Source of the DNA: Marinobacter maritimus
GTDB lineage: Bacteria; Pseudomonadota; Gammaproteobacteria; Pseudomonadales; Oleiphilaceae
Assembly (NCBI RefSeq): GCF_007671675.1
Contig: NZ_VCGW01000006.1
Location: forward strand, 115,941 to 179,940
Direction: 5' to 3'
DNA: 64,000 nucleotides
Notes under the pieces: generated by a model
Seen by the model: only the letters and a program-made list of their open reading frames with translations
Database searches by the model: none
Told to the model about the DNA's origin: nothing
In this document: positions 16,784-24,869 of the stretch, one piece after another
Position numbering within the stretch: position 1 is the stretch's first letter
Layout: each line of letters starts with the position of its first letter
Position numbers and translations under genes: made by a program

Positions 16784-16818
16784 CAAAAAAGGCCGGAGCT
16801 GTCGCCAGCGCCGGCCTG
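16784..16818 (-). terminator. Rho-independent terminator of typA
   Basis: On the minus strand AGGCCGG pairs with CCGGCCT, with an inner GCTG/CAGC stem closed by a GCGA loop and six T after it. It lies 17 bp after the typA stop. Confidence 0.9.
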
Positions 16819-16834
16819 ATCCAATACGTCTATG

Positions 16835-18646
16835 TTACTTTTTGCCCGCGCGCTTACGTTCGTTCTCGGTAAGGTGCTTCTTGCGCAGACGAATGGACTT
16901 GGGCGTCACTTCAACCAGCTCGTCATCGTCGATAAATTCCAACGCCTGCTCAAGAGTGAACTTGATCGGCGGCACCAGGGCAATGACCTCATCTTTGCCG
17001 GAAGCACGCATGTTGTCGAGCTTTTTGCCCTTGGTCGGGTTGATCACCAGATCGTTGTCGCGGCTGTGTATACCACAAAGCTGACCTTCGTATACTTCCT
17101 GCCCAGGGTCGAGGAAGAGCTTGCCGCGGCTCTGGAGAGTTTCCAGCGAGTAGGTCAACGCAGTGCCCTTCGCCATCGAAACCAGAACACCATTCTGACG
17201 GCTCGTTACGTCACCCACCTTGATCGGCCCATAGTGGCTGAAAGTAGAGGTGAGGATACCGGTACCCGATGTCATGGTCAGGAAGGTGTTGCGGAAGCCG
17301 ATCAGACCGCGCGCAGGAATGGTGTACTCAAGGCGCATACGACCTTTACCATCCGGAACCATATTGGTCAGGTCACCTTTGCGTAGACCCATTTGCTCCA
17401 TCAAAGGGCCCTGATGCTGCTCTTCGATGTCAACAATAACGTTCTCGTACGGCTCCTGTTTCTCGCCGTCCACTTCCCTGATAACCACTTCCGGGCGACC
17501 TACAGCCAGCTCAAAGTTCTCGCGACGCATATTTTCGATCAGCACCGACAAGTGCAGCTCTCCACGACCGGACACCTTGAACTTGTCCATGCTTTCGCCT
17601 TCTTCAACCCGCAAGGCCACATTGTGCAACAGTTCTTTTTCCAGACGCTCTTTGATATTGCGACTGGTGACAAACTTGCCCTCTTTACCGCAGAAAGGCG
17701 AATCGTTGACCTGGAAGGTCATGGACACGGTGGGCTCGTCAACGGTCAGAGGCGGCAATGCCTCGACGTTATTCATGTCACACAGAGTGTCTGAAATATA
17801 CAACTGATCCAGACCGCTGATGCAGACGATGTCGCCCGCCTGAGCTTCGTTCACTTCAACCCTGTGCAGGCCTGAGTGCCCCATAATTTTCAGGATACGG
17901 CCCTGGCGTTTCTTGCCATCGGCACCAATCGCAATTACCGGCGTATTGGTTTTCACTTTGCCGCGAGCGATGCGGCCGATACCAATAACCCCCAAAAAGC
18001 TGCTGTAGTCCAGCTGCGAGATCTGCATCTGGAACGAGCCATCCATATCCACTGAGGGTGCAGGCACGTGATCGACAATCGCCTGGAATACAGCGTCCAT
18101 GTTGTCGCTGAGATCTTCATGATCCAGGCCGGCCACACCGTTAAGTGCGCTGGCATAAACAATGGGAAAGTCCAGTTGCTCGTCGGTGGCGCCCAAGCTG
18201 TCAAACAAATCGAACACCTGATCTACAACCCAATCCGGTCGTGCGCCCGGACGGTCAATTTTGTTGACCACAACAATAGGGCGCAGACCAGCCGCGAACG
18301 CTTTCTGGGTTACAAAACGAGTCTGTGGCATTGGCCCGTCGATGGAATCAACCACCAGCAGCACGCAGTCCACCATGCTCATTACCCGCTCCACTTCACC
18401 ACCAAAATCCGCGTGGCCCGGGGTGTCTACGATATTGATATCGTAGCCGTTCCACTTCAATGCGGTGTTTTTGGCCAGAATGGTAATGCCACGCTCTTTT
18501 TCCTGGTCGTTGGAGTCCATGACGCGCTCATTCTCGAGCTCTTTGCGATCCAGCGTGCCGGACAGACGCAGCAGCTTGTCTACAAGGGTGGTCTTACCAT
18601 GGTCAACGTGGGCGATAATGGCGATATTACGAAGTTTCTCAATCAC
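16835..18646 (-). CDS. typA: Ribosome-associated GTPase TypA/BipA
   Basis: A 603-residue translational GTPase related to EF-G that binds 70S ribosomes and helps 50S assembly, especially in the cold and under stress. GTPase motifs are AHVDHGKTTL (P-loop), the DTPGHADFGGEV switch II and NKIDRPGARPDW. EF-G-like domains III and V and the TypA-specific C-terminal domain follow (GLIGFRNTFLTMTSGTG, then the Lys/Arg-rich tail). I chose GTG 18646 because it starts MIEKLRNIAIIAHVDHGKT, has AGGA 9 bases upstream and gives the usual family length; the frame is open to 18700. It diverges from glnA. Confidence 0.95.
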   Translation of the reverse strand: MIEKLRNIAIIAHVDHGKTTLVDKLLRLSGTLDRKELENERVMDSNDQEKERGITILAKNTALKWNGYDINIVDTPGHADFGGEVERVMSMVDCVLLVVDSIDGPMPQTRFVTQKAFAAGLRPIVVVNKIDRPGARPDWVVDQVFDLFDSLGATDEQLDFPIVYASALNGVAGLDHEDLSDNMDAVFQAIVDHVPAPSVDMDGSFQMQISQLDYSSFLGVIGIGRIARGKVKTNTPVIAIGADGKKRQGRILKIMGHSGLHRVEVNEAQAGDIVCISGLDQLYISDTLCDMNNVEALPPLTVDEPTVSMTFQVNDSPFCGKEGKFVTSRNIKERLEKELLHNVALRVEEGESMDKFKVSGRGELHLSVLIENMRRENFELAVGRPEVVIREVDGEKQEPYENVIVDIEEQHQGPLMEQMGLRKGDLTNMVPDGKGRMRLEYTIPARGLIGFRNTFLTMTSGTGILTSTFSHYGPIKVGDVTSRQNGVLVSMAKGTALTYSLETLQSRGKLFLDPGQEVYEGQLCGIHSRDNDLVINPTKGKKLDNMRASGKDEVIALVPPIKFTLEQALEFIDDDELVEVTPKSIRLRKKHLTENERKRAGKK

Positions 18647-18902
18647 AAAATTATTCCTGCGGCATGCACTCAATGACCTGAGAGAGTCGTTTACGGGCAC
18701 TGCCCGCAGAAGTTGTCTCAGATCTGTAAAATGAACTCATCCACCGAGACCTGAAGGCCCGGCGCCTCACATGCAGCATCCGGATCCGAAACCCAGGCCC
18801 ATGCGGAGAAAATGAAGCGGCGCGCAGTATATCTAAAACTCCGCAACGTTTATATGTAGAAGAACGCCTATTTCTTAATCAATTTCGCCCATTAATTGTG
18901 GC

Positions 18903-18917
18903 GCACCAAATTGGCGC
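18903..18917. promoter_or_regulatory. NtrC binding site, upstream copy for glnA
   Basis: GCACCAAATTGGCGC matches the NtrC dyad GCACCA-N3-TGGTGC with one mismatch in the right arm. It lies about 150 bp upstream of the sigma-54 promoter and 42 bp (four helical turns) from the second site. Confidence 0.75.
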
Positions 18918-18944
18918 AATATTGCGAGCCGCACGGATATCGGC

Positions 18945-18959
18945 GCACCACTATGGTGC
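18945..18959. promoter_or_regulatory. NtrC binding site, second copy for glnA
   Basis: GCACCACTATGGTGC is a perfect GCACCA-N3-TGGTGC dyad. With the first site it forms the usual tandem enhancer for cooperative NtrC binding, about 110 bp upstream of the -24 element. Confidence 0.85.
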
Positions 18960-19067
18960 CAGCCCTCCCTGTCGAGAAAGGCCAACCACCTGAGCTCATC
19001 CTTATACGTCATCTGGACACGCTGCATTCAGCCGTGAAAACACTACTGCAGAGAATCCAGTCAAAAC

Positions 19068-19083
19068 TGGCAAGCACCTTGCT
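19068..19083 (+). promoter_or_regulatory. Sigma-54 promoter of glnA
   Basis: TGGCAAGCACCTTGCT has the invariant GG and GC separated by 10 bp and matches TGGCA(C/A)G-N4-TTGC(T/A). It lies about 180 bp before the glnA start and downstream of the two NtrC sites. Confidence 0.88.
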
Positions 19084-19262
19084 TTATTCTACCCATCAGG
19101 TTTTCCGGGCATCTGTAAAACCGAAATGTGAAGGTAAGAACCAACAGCTTTTGCTAAGCTGCGCAAACCTGAACAATAGACCGGAACTCAGCCTCTTCAG
19201 AGCGCTCCGGGATACGATCACGAATTCACCCGCGGTGCGGGATAACTTATGGAGCATACACA

Positions 19263-20666
19263 ATGTCCAAGACAGTTGATTTGATTAAAGAGCACGAAGT
19301 CAAATGGGTTGATATGCGCTTCACCGACAGCCGGGGCAAAGAGCAGCATGTCACCATTCCGGCAACTGAAGTCGATGAGGATTTCTTCGCGGAAGGCAAG
19401 ATGTTTGACGGCTCCTCCATCGCGGGCTGGAAAGGCATCAACGAATCCGACATGATTCTTATGCCGGACGACAGCAGCTCGGTTATCGATCCGTTCACCG
19501 AAGAAAGTACCGTCAACATTACCTGTGACATTGTTGAGCCTTCCACCATGCAGGGCTACGAACGGGATCCGCGCTCCGTTGCCCGCCGGGCCGAGGAATA
19601 CCTGAAGTCCACCGGTATCGCAGATGGTGCGTTGTTCGGCCCTGAGCCAGAGTTTTTCGTATTCGATTCGGCGAAATGGAAAACCGACATGCAGGGCTCC
19701 ATGTACTCGCTTCATTCAGAAGAAGCTGCATGGGTTTCCGGCGACGACTTTGATAAAAACAATATTGGCCACCGCCCGGGCGTGAAAGGCGGCTACTTCC
19801 CTGTACCTCCGGTTGACAGCCTGCACGACTTGCGGGGCGCTATGTGCGCAGCCATGGAATCCATGGGCCTGGTTATTGAAGTACACCACCACGAAGTAGG
19901 CACAGCAGGCCAGTGCGAAATCGGTGTTGGCGCCAACACGCTGACCAAAAAAGCCGACGAAGTCCAGATCCTGAAGTACTGCGTGCACAACGTGGCTCAC
20001 GCCTACGGTAAAACCGCTACCTTTATGCCCAAGCCCGTGGTTGGCGACAACGGTTCCGGCATGCACGTGCACATGAGCCTGAACAAAGACGGCAAAAACC
20101 TGTTTGCAGGCGACAGCTATGCCGGCCTGAGTGAAATGGCATTGTTCTACGTGGGCGGCATTATCAAGCATTCCAAAGCGCTCAACGCTTTCACCAACCC
20201 AGCTACAAACAGCTATAAGCGCTTGGTTCCGCACTACGAAGCGCCGGTTATGCTGGCTTATTCTGCGCGCAATCGCTCCGCCTCAATCCGCATCCCGTAT
20301 GTAACCAGCCCGAAAGCCCGCCGCGTGGAAGTGCGCTTCCCTGACCCGGCTGCCAACCCTTACCTGGCGTTTTCTGCGCTTATGATGGCTGGCCTCGATG
20401 GCATCCAGAACAAGATTCACCCTGGCGACGCTATGGACAAGGATCTGTACGACCTGCCAAAAGAAGAAGCTCTGAGCATTCCGAAAGTGGCTGAAACCCT
20501 GCAGGAAGCCTTGGACTGCCTGAAAGAAGACCACGAGTTCCTTACCCGTGGCGGCGTATTTACTGAAGATATGATCCAGGGCTACATCGATCTTAAGCGT
20601 GGCGAAGTTGAGCGCATCAACATGACCACCCATCCGGTTGAGTTCGAACTGTACTATTCGTGCTAA
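19263..20666 (+). CDS. glnA: Glutamine synthetase, type I
   Basis: A 467-residue GSI-beta enzyme that condenses ammonium and glutamate to glutamine in an ATP-dependent dodecamer. Features: VKWVDMRFTDSRGKEQHVT at the N-terminus, the Asp-50 loop in MFDGSSIAGW, the ATP/metal motifs EPEFFVFD, HHHEVGTAGQCEIG and NGSGMHVHMS, NRSASIRIP, and the adenylylation site Tyr396 in DLYDLP, the target of GlnE encoded in the same window. An NtrC/sigma-54 promoter region lies upstream and a strong terminator follows. Nitrogen starvation should induce it through NtrBC, encoded just downstream. Confidence 0.98.
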   Translation: MSKTVDLIKEHEVKWVDMRFTDSRGKEQHVTIPATEVDEDFFAEGKMFDGSSIAGWKGINESDMILMPDDSSSVIDPFTEESTVNITCDIVEPSTMQGYERDPRSVARRAEEYLKSTGIADGALFGPEPEFFVFDSAKWKTDMQGSMYSLHSEEAAWVSGDDFDKNNIGHRPGVKGGYFPVPPVDSLHDLRGAMCAAMESMGLVIEVHHHEVGTAGQCEIGVGANTLTKKADEVQILKYCVHNVAHAYGKTATFMPKPVVGDNGSGMHVHMSLNKDGKNLFAGDSYAGLSEMALFYVGGIIKHSKALNAFTNPATNSYKRLVPHYEAPVMLAYSARNRSASIRIPYVTSPKARRVEVRFPDPAANPYLAFSALMMAGLDGIQNKIHPGDAMDKDLYDLPKEEALSIPKVAETLQEALDCLKEDHEFLTRGGVFTEDMIQGYIDLKRGEVERINMTTHPVEFELYYSC

Positions 20667-20718
20667 AGGCCGCCTTGGCGGTTTCTGCTTGAACCGCTCC
20701 TGGCGGTGAATAGCAACA

Positions 20719-20755
20719 CCAAAAGCCTCGCTCCGAAAGAGCGGGGCTTTTTTGT
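20719..20755 (+). terminator. Rho-independent terminator of glnA
   Basis: AAAAGCCTCGCTC and GAGCGGGGCTTTT form a long stem with one G-T pair around CGAAA, followed by a T-run. It lies about 55 bp after the glnA stop. A smaller CCGCC/GGCGG hairpin at 20668-20680 precedes it. Confidence 0.9.
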
Positions 20756-20872
20756 GATCTTCCGCACACTGCCGCCGCCCTTAACGATATGTAACCAACA
20801 TCTCCCTCTCCTGCATTGAAAAGGCCTGCCCGGCCATTGATAATCAATACAAACACTACACAGGTTGTGATT

Positions 20873-21397
20873 ATGAACCCGAGGCTTGGAATCACCGCAG
20901 GGCTATTGCTCCTGATCGCAGGGCCCGTGGCCGCAGAGGTCTACCGCAATGTAGATGCTCAAGGCAATGTAACCTTCTCCGACGAGCCGTCAAAAGGCGC
21001 AGAAACCATTAAGGTAAAGCCGGTTACAACCGTCACCTTGCCCAAACCACAAAACGTCAAGGAAACCGACAAACTCCGGGAAGAAGTAAAGCGGGAAGGG
21101 TCAATCTACGAGAGCGTATCATTCTCCTACCCTGAAGATGAGCAGGCATTCCACACAGGCAGTGGCGACGTGCGCTTTGAGATGCGCAGCATACCCGGCC
21201 TTAAGCCTGACCACAGATACGAAGTGACGCTCGACGGTCAGCCAGTTGGCCAGAGCTCTTCCGGCACGGTTACCGTAAGCAACGTGTTCCGGGGCACACA
21301 CGAGGCCGGCATCCACATTGTGGACCAGAATGGCGTGCAGATTAAAACCGGCAGCCCGATTCGCTTTACGGTTCACCGCCCTTCCACTCAAAACTGA
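20873..21397 (+). CDS. DUF4124 domain-containing secreted protein
   Basis: A 174-residue protein with a Sec signal peptide (MNPRLGITAGLLLLIAGPVAAE). Its DUF4124 motif VYRNVDAQGNVTFSDEP comes immediately after the predicted cleavage site. The rest is a charged linker and a C-terminal beta-rich part (about residues 80-170) resembling an immunoglobulin-like fold. It is probably periplasmic and its function is unknown. I chose ATG 20873, where the signal peptide begins; the frame is open back to 20816. It lies between glnA and ntrB, a place where related genes occur in Pseudomonas as I recall, but both sides have their own regulatory signals. Confidence 0.82.
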   Translation: MNPRLGITAGLLLLIAGPVAAEVYRNVDAQGNVTFSDEPSKGAETIKVKPVTTVTLPKPQNVKETDKLREEVKREGSIYESVSFSYPEDEQAFHTGSGDVRFEMRSIPGLKPDHRYEVTLDGQPVGQSSSGTVTVSNVFRGTHEAGIHIVDQNGVQIKTGSPIRFTVHRPSTQN

Positions 21398-21409
21398 CAT
21401 TAACCGATC

Positions 21410-21424
21410 GCACCAATTTGGTGC
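21410..21424. promoter_or_regulatory. NtrC binding site upstream of ntrB
   Basis: GCACCAATTTGGTGC is a perfect GCACCA-N3-TGGTGC dyad. It lies 12 bp after the DUF4124 stop and about 150 bp upstream of a sigma-54-like promoter, suggesting that NtrC controls its own operon. Confidence 0.85.
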
Positions 21425-21574
21425 GCAGGCCCCAGTATTGTGCGACACTCAGAGCAGCAACGGAGCAATGCGCTCAGGCTGCCCGCCTCCTTCCTTGTCT
21501 GGCCGCCCTGAAATAACGCGCCTCCTACATATTTCTCCTCTGGCTGCCCAGGCAAGCCAAGCGCATTTCGAAAC

Positions 21575-21590
21575 TGGTTCAGTTCTTGCT
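21575..21590 (+). promoter_or_regulatory. Candidate sigma-54 promoter of ntrBC
   Basis: TGGTTCAGTTCTTGCT keeps the invariant GG-N10-GC and a good TTGCT at -12, but the -24 half is TGGTTC rather than TGGCAC. It lies about 89 bp before the ntrB start and downstream of a perfect NtrC dyad. Confidence 0.55.
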
Positions 21591-21678
21591 AACTCTTTTT
21601 GTAGCGGTTGAGCGGTGTGCCATGAACGCATGGCGCGACTCCCCCGCTCCTCCGGCATGAAACCAACAGGAAGCAGGT

Positions 21679-22776
21679 ATGGCAAACTCATCAGCCGACG
21701 CAAACAGATACAAGGCCATGCTGGACAACCTCACGACGGCCGTCCTTGTGCTGGGAAGCGATCTGATAATCCGCTATCTGAATCCAGCCGCAGAAAGCCT
21801 GTTTGAGACCAGCATGACCCGCAGCTCAGGACTGCATCTGCGCGACATCCTTCTTGATGCCGAGAGCACCTTCAACACCCTGCGTATTGCTGCAGAATCA
21901 GGCCAGTCCTATACTCGCCGGGAAACGGAGTTCCTTCTTGCCAGCGGCTCACAGAGAATTGTGGACTACTCTGTTTCGCCCCTTGAACAAAGTCCTGCCG
22001 CACTGCTGGTGGAGGTCCAACCCCGGGATCGCCTGCTACGGATAAGCCGGGAAGAAGACCTGATCACCCAGCAGGAAACCACCCGGATCCTGGTGCGCGG
22101 CATGGCACACGAGATAAAGAACCCGCTCGGGGGCATTCGCGGCGCAGCCCAATTGCTTGACCGGGAACTATCCAGTGCAGACCAGCGTGAATATACCCGG
22201 GTCATCATTGAAGAGGCCGATCGCTTGCGCAACCTTGTTGACCGCATGCTCGGCCCTAACAAGGCGCTAAAACCGGCATCTGTAAATATCCACGAAATCC
22301 TTGAACGGGTACGAACCCTGCTGGAAGCGGAATGCAAAGGCAGAGTGCTGTTTCAACGGGACTACGACCCAAGTCTGCCGGAGTTTTCAGGCGATAAAGA
22401 ACAGCTGATCCAGGCTTTTCTCAACATTGCCCGCAATGCGATGGAAGCGGCCTTTGAAAGCGAAGCCGCCCATCCGGAGAGCCAGAAAACACCCACAATT
22501 ACTTTCCGCACCCGGGCCTTGCGGCAAGTCACTATCGGGCCCAATTGCCATCGACTTGTATGTCGAATAGACATCATCGACAACGGCCCGGGAATCGCTC
22601 CGGAGCTGCGCCAGAATATTTTCTACCCGATGATCAGTGGCCGTGCCAATGGCACCGGGCTCGGGCTATCAATTACTCAGAGCATCATCAGCCAGCACCA
22701 TGGGCTGGTTGAGTGCGAGAGCGAGCCCGGCCAGACAGACTTCATCATTTTCCTGCCCCTGGAGCGCACTATATGA
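21679..22776 (+). CDS. glnL: Nitrogen regulation sensor histidine kinase NtrB
   Basis: A 365-residue soluble histidine kinase that phosphorylates, or with PII dephosphorylates, NtrC according to nitrogen status. It has an N-terminal PAS domain (LDNLTTAVLVLGSDLIIRYL, to about residue 115), a dimerisation/H-box segment MAHEIKNPLGGIRGAAQLL with the phospho-acceptor His144, and a HATPase domain with the N box NIARNAMEA, DNGPGI and GTGLGLSI. No transmembrane segments are visible. Its stop overlaps the ntrC start as ATGA, so the pair is translationally coupled. A perfect NtrC site and a sigma-54-like promoter lie upstream. Confidence 0.96.
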   Translation: MANSSADANRYKAMLDNLTTAVLVLGSDLIIRYLNPAAESLFETSMTRSSGLHLRDILLDAESTFNTLRIAAESGQSYTRRETEFLLASGSQRIVDYSVSPLEQSPAALLVEVQPRDRLLRISREEDLITQQETTRILVRGMAHEIKNPLGGIRGAAQLLDRELSSADQREYTRVIIEEADRLRNLVDRMLGPNKALKPASVNIHEILERVRTLLEAECKGRVLFQRDYDPSLPEFSGDKEQLIQAFLNIARNAMEAAFESEAAHPESQKTPTITFRTRALRQVTIGPNCHRLVCRIDIIDNGPGIAPELRQNIFYPMISGRANGTGLGLSITQSIISQHHGLVECESEPGQTDFIIFLPLERTI

Positions 22777-24197
22777 GCCAACAATCCGCCAACATCTGGA
22801 TCGTCGACGACGATCGGAGCATACGCTGGGTGCTGGAACGCGCCTTGAGCCAGGCTGGCATGCAGACCACCGTTTTCGAGAGCGGTGAAAATATTATGAG
22901 GCGACTGGAGCGTGAGCAGCCAGACGCCATAATAAGTGATATTCGCATGCCTGGGGTGGATGGCATCACCTTGCTGTCACATATTGTTGAAGCCCACCCC
23001 GACGTACCCGTCATTATCATGACCGCCCATTCTGACCTTGAAAGCGCCGTTGCCAGTTATCAGACCGGCGCTTTCGAGTATCTTCCAAAACCGTTCGATG
23101 TAGACGATGCGGTTGCCCTGGCGAAACGGGCGATTGCTCACAGCCACGAAAAGCGGGCCGCGTCTCAGCCGCAAGCAGAAACCATCCAGCGCAGCACCGA
23201 AATTATCGGTGAGGCACCCGCCATGCAGGAGGTTTTTCGCGCTATCGGCCGGCTTTCCCACTCCAATATTACTGTATTAATCAACGGCGAGAGCGGAACA
23301 GGGAAGGAACTTGTCGCCCAGGCTCTGCACAACCACAGCCCCCGGGCCCGGCATCCGTTTATAGCCCTCAATATGGCGGCCATACCGCGAGACCTTATCG
23401 AGTCGGAGCTCTTCGGTCATGAGAAAGGCGCATTTACCGGAGCCACTGCAGTGCGCCAGGGCCGGTTTGAACAAGCCAACGGTGGCACACTGTTTCTGGA
23501 TGAAATCGGTGATATGCCAGCTGACACCCAGACCCGGCTGTTGCGAGTTCTGGCCGATGGCGAATTTTATCGCGTCGGCGGTACCACCCCCATCAAAGTG
23601 GATGTCCGAATCATCGCCGCCACTCACCAGAACCTCGAGAGACTCGTTCAGTCCGGATCGTTCCGGGAAGATCTTTTCCACCGGTTAAACGTTATCCGCG
23701 TGCATCTGCCGAAGCTGGCTGAGCGCAGCGAAGACATCCCCCGATTGATGCTGCATTTTTTACAACGGGCAGCCAGAGAGCTTTCTGTAGAACCCAAGAT
23801 TCTGCGCCCGGAAGCTGAAAACTATCTCACAACCCTACCTTGGCCCGGCAACGTACGCCAGCTAGAAAACACCTGTCGATGGCTCACAGTCATGGCTAGC
23901 GGACGAGAGATTCATATCGATGATTTGCCTCCCGAGTTGCTACACCAGATTGAAGCTCAGACCACGGGAATAACCTGGCAGGAGGGGCTTAAAAACTGGG
24001 CCGACCAAGAATTGAAAAGAGGAGAAAAGGCAATTCTTGGGTCGGCCTTGCCAGAGTTTGAAAAGATCATGATCGAGACCGCTCTTAAGCATACCGGGGG
24101 GCGCCGCCGGGATGCCTCGATCCTTCTTGGCTGGGGCCGAAACACACTTACGCGCAAAATTAATGAATTGGGTATGGATAGCATCGACGAAGAGTAA
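22773..24197 (+). CDS. glnG: Nitrogen regulation response regulator NtrC
   Basis: A 474-residue sigma-54 activator. The receiver domain has IWIVDDD and phospho-acceptor Asp56 in ISDIRMPGVDG. The AAA+ domain has Walker A GESGTGKE near residue 172, the sigma-54-contacting GAFTGA near 218 and Walker B GGTLFLDEIGD. A Fis-type helix-turn-helix closes the protein (GGRRRDASILLGWGRNTLTRKI). I chose ATG 22773, which overlaps the ntrB stop. Its likely targets in this window are the GCACCA-N3-TGGTGC dyads before glnA and ntrB. A bidirectional terminator follows. Confidence 0.97.
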   Translation: MSQQSANIWIVDDDRSIRWVLERALSQAGMQTTVFESGENIMRRLEREQPDAIISDIRMPGVDGITLLSHIVEAHPDVPVIIMTAHSDLESAVASYQTGAFEYLPKPFDVDDAVALAKRAIAHSHEKRAASQPQAETIQRSTEIIGEAPAMQEVFRAIGRLSHSNITVLINGESGTGKELVAQALHNHSPRARHPFIALNMAAIPRDLIESELFGHEKGAFTGATAVRQGRFEQANGGTLFLDEIGDMPADTQTRLLRVLADGEFYRVGGTTPIKVDVRIIAATHQNLERLVQSGSFREDLFHRLNVIRVHLPKLAERSEDIPRLMLHFLQRAARELSVEPKILRPEAENYLTTLPWPGNVRQLENTCRWLTVMASGREIHIDDLPPELLHQIEAQTTGITWQEGLKNWADQELKRGEKAILGSALPEFEKIMIETALKHTGGRRRDASILLGWGRNTLTRKINELGMDSIDEE

Positions 24198-24218
24198 GCG
24201 TGAGGAGAAAGCAGACAT

Positions 24219-24249
24219 AAAAAAACGGCTGCCTGAGCAGCCGTTTTCG
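24219..24249. terminator. Bidirectional terminator between ntrC and ssb
   Basis: AAAACGGCTGC and GCAGCCGTTTT pair around CTGA, with an A-run on one side and T-rich DNA on the other. It serves the convergent ntrC (plus) and ssb (minus). Confidence 0.9.
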
Positions 24250-24272
24250 TTACATTATTCATCACCTGTCGG

Positions 24273-24812
24273 CTAGAACGGAATATCATCATCAAAATCA
24301 TCTACCGGCTCAGGCATGCTACTGCCCTGTGAAGGCTGATTTTGGTTCTGATTCTGGCTATAACCACCCGACTGCGCCGGCGGCGCATTATTCTGGGGCT
24401 GCGCCGCCGGTGCTGACTGCTGCGGGCGCCCGGCAGGAGCACCTTGGCTCATTCCACCTTCACTACCACGCGTATCCAGCATTTGCATCTGGCCATTAAT
24501 GTCGACAACAACCTCAGTGGTATAAACGTCCTGGCCTTCTTTGTTCTGCCATTTACGCGTCTGAAGCTTGCCCTCGATATAGACCTTCGAGCCTTTACGC
24601 AGGTACTGACCAGCGATCTCGGCAATCTTTCCGAACATGACAATGCGATGCCATTCGGTTTTCGGAACCATCTGGCCGGTCTGGCGATCCTTGTAGCTCT
24701 CGTCAGTAGCAAGATTCAGGTTCACCACGGCATTGCCGTTCGGGGTATAACGGGTATCCGGATCCTGCCCGAGATTCCCGATAAGAATAACTTTGTTTAC
24801 GCCTCTTGCCAT
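24273..24812 (-). CDS. ssb: Single-stranded DNA-binding protein
   Basis: A 179-residue SSB. The OB-fold occupies residues 1-110 (MARGVNKVILIGNLGQDPDTRY, then WHRIVMFGK and YIEGKLQTRKW). A flexible Gln/Pro/Asn/Gly-rich linker follows, and the acidic tail ends in DDDIPF, which docks partner repair and replication proteins. It protects single-stranded DNA at forks and repair sites. It lies 57 bp downstream of the MFS gene, with uvrA beyond, an order that I recall from Pseudomonas. I see no LexA box. Confidence 0.97.
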   Translation of the reverse strand: MARGVNKVILIGNLGQDPDTRYTPNGNAVVNLNLATDESYKDRQTGQMVPKTEWHRIVMFGKIAEIAGQYLRKGSKVYIEGKLQTRKWQNKEGQDVYTTEVVVDINGQMQMLDTRGSEGGMSQGAPAGRPQQSAPAAQPQNNAPPAQSGGYSQNQNQNQPSQGSSMPEPVDDFDDDIPF

Positions 24813-24869
24813 GTTCTGCTCCTGATTCTGTTTTCAACGACACCCGCACTCCTTGCGAGCCTCCGGATT

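Larger units (their letters stand above)
18647..19262. other. typA-glnA divergent intergenic region
   Basis: The 616-bp spacer carries the typA leader on its left and the nitrogen-control elements of glnA on its right: NtrC sites at 18903-18917 and 18945-18959 and a sigma-54 promoter at 19068-19083. Open frames across it are short and lack coding character. I see no RNA gene. Confidence 0.65.
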
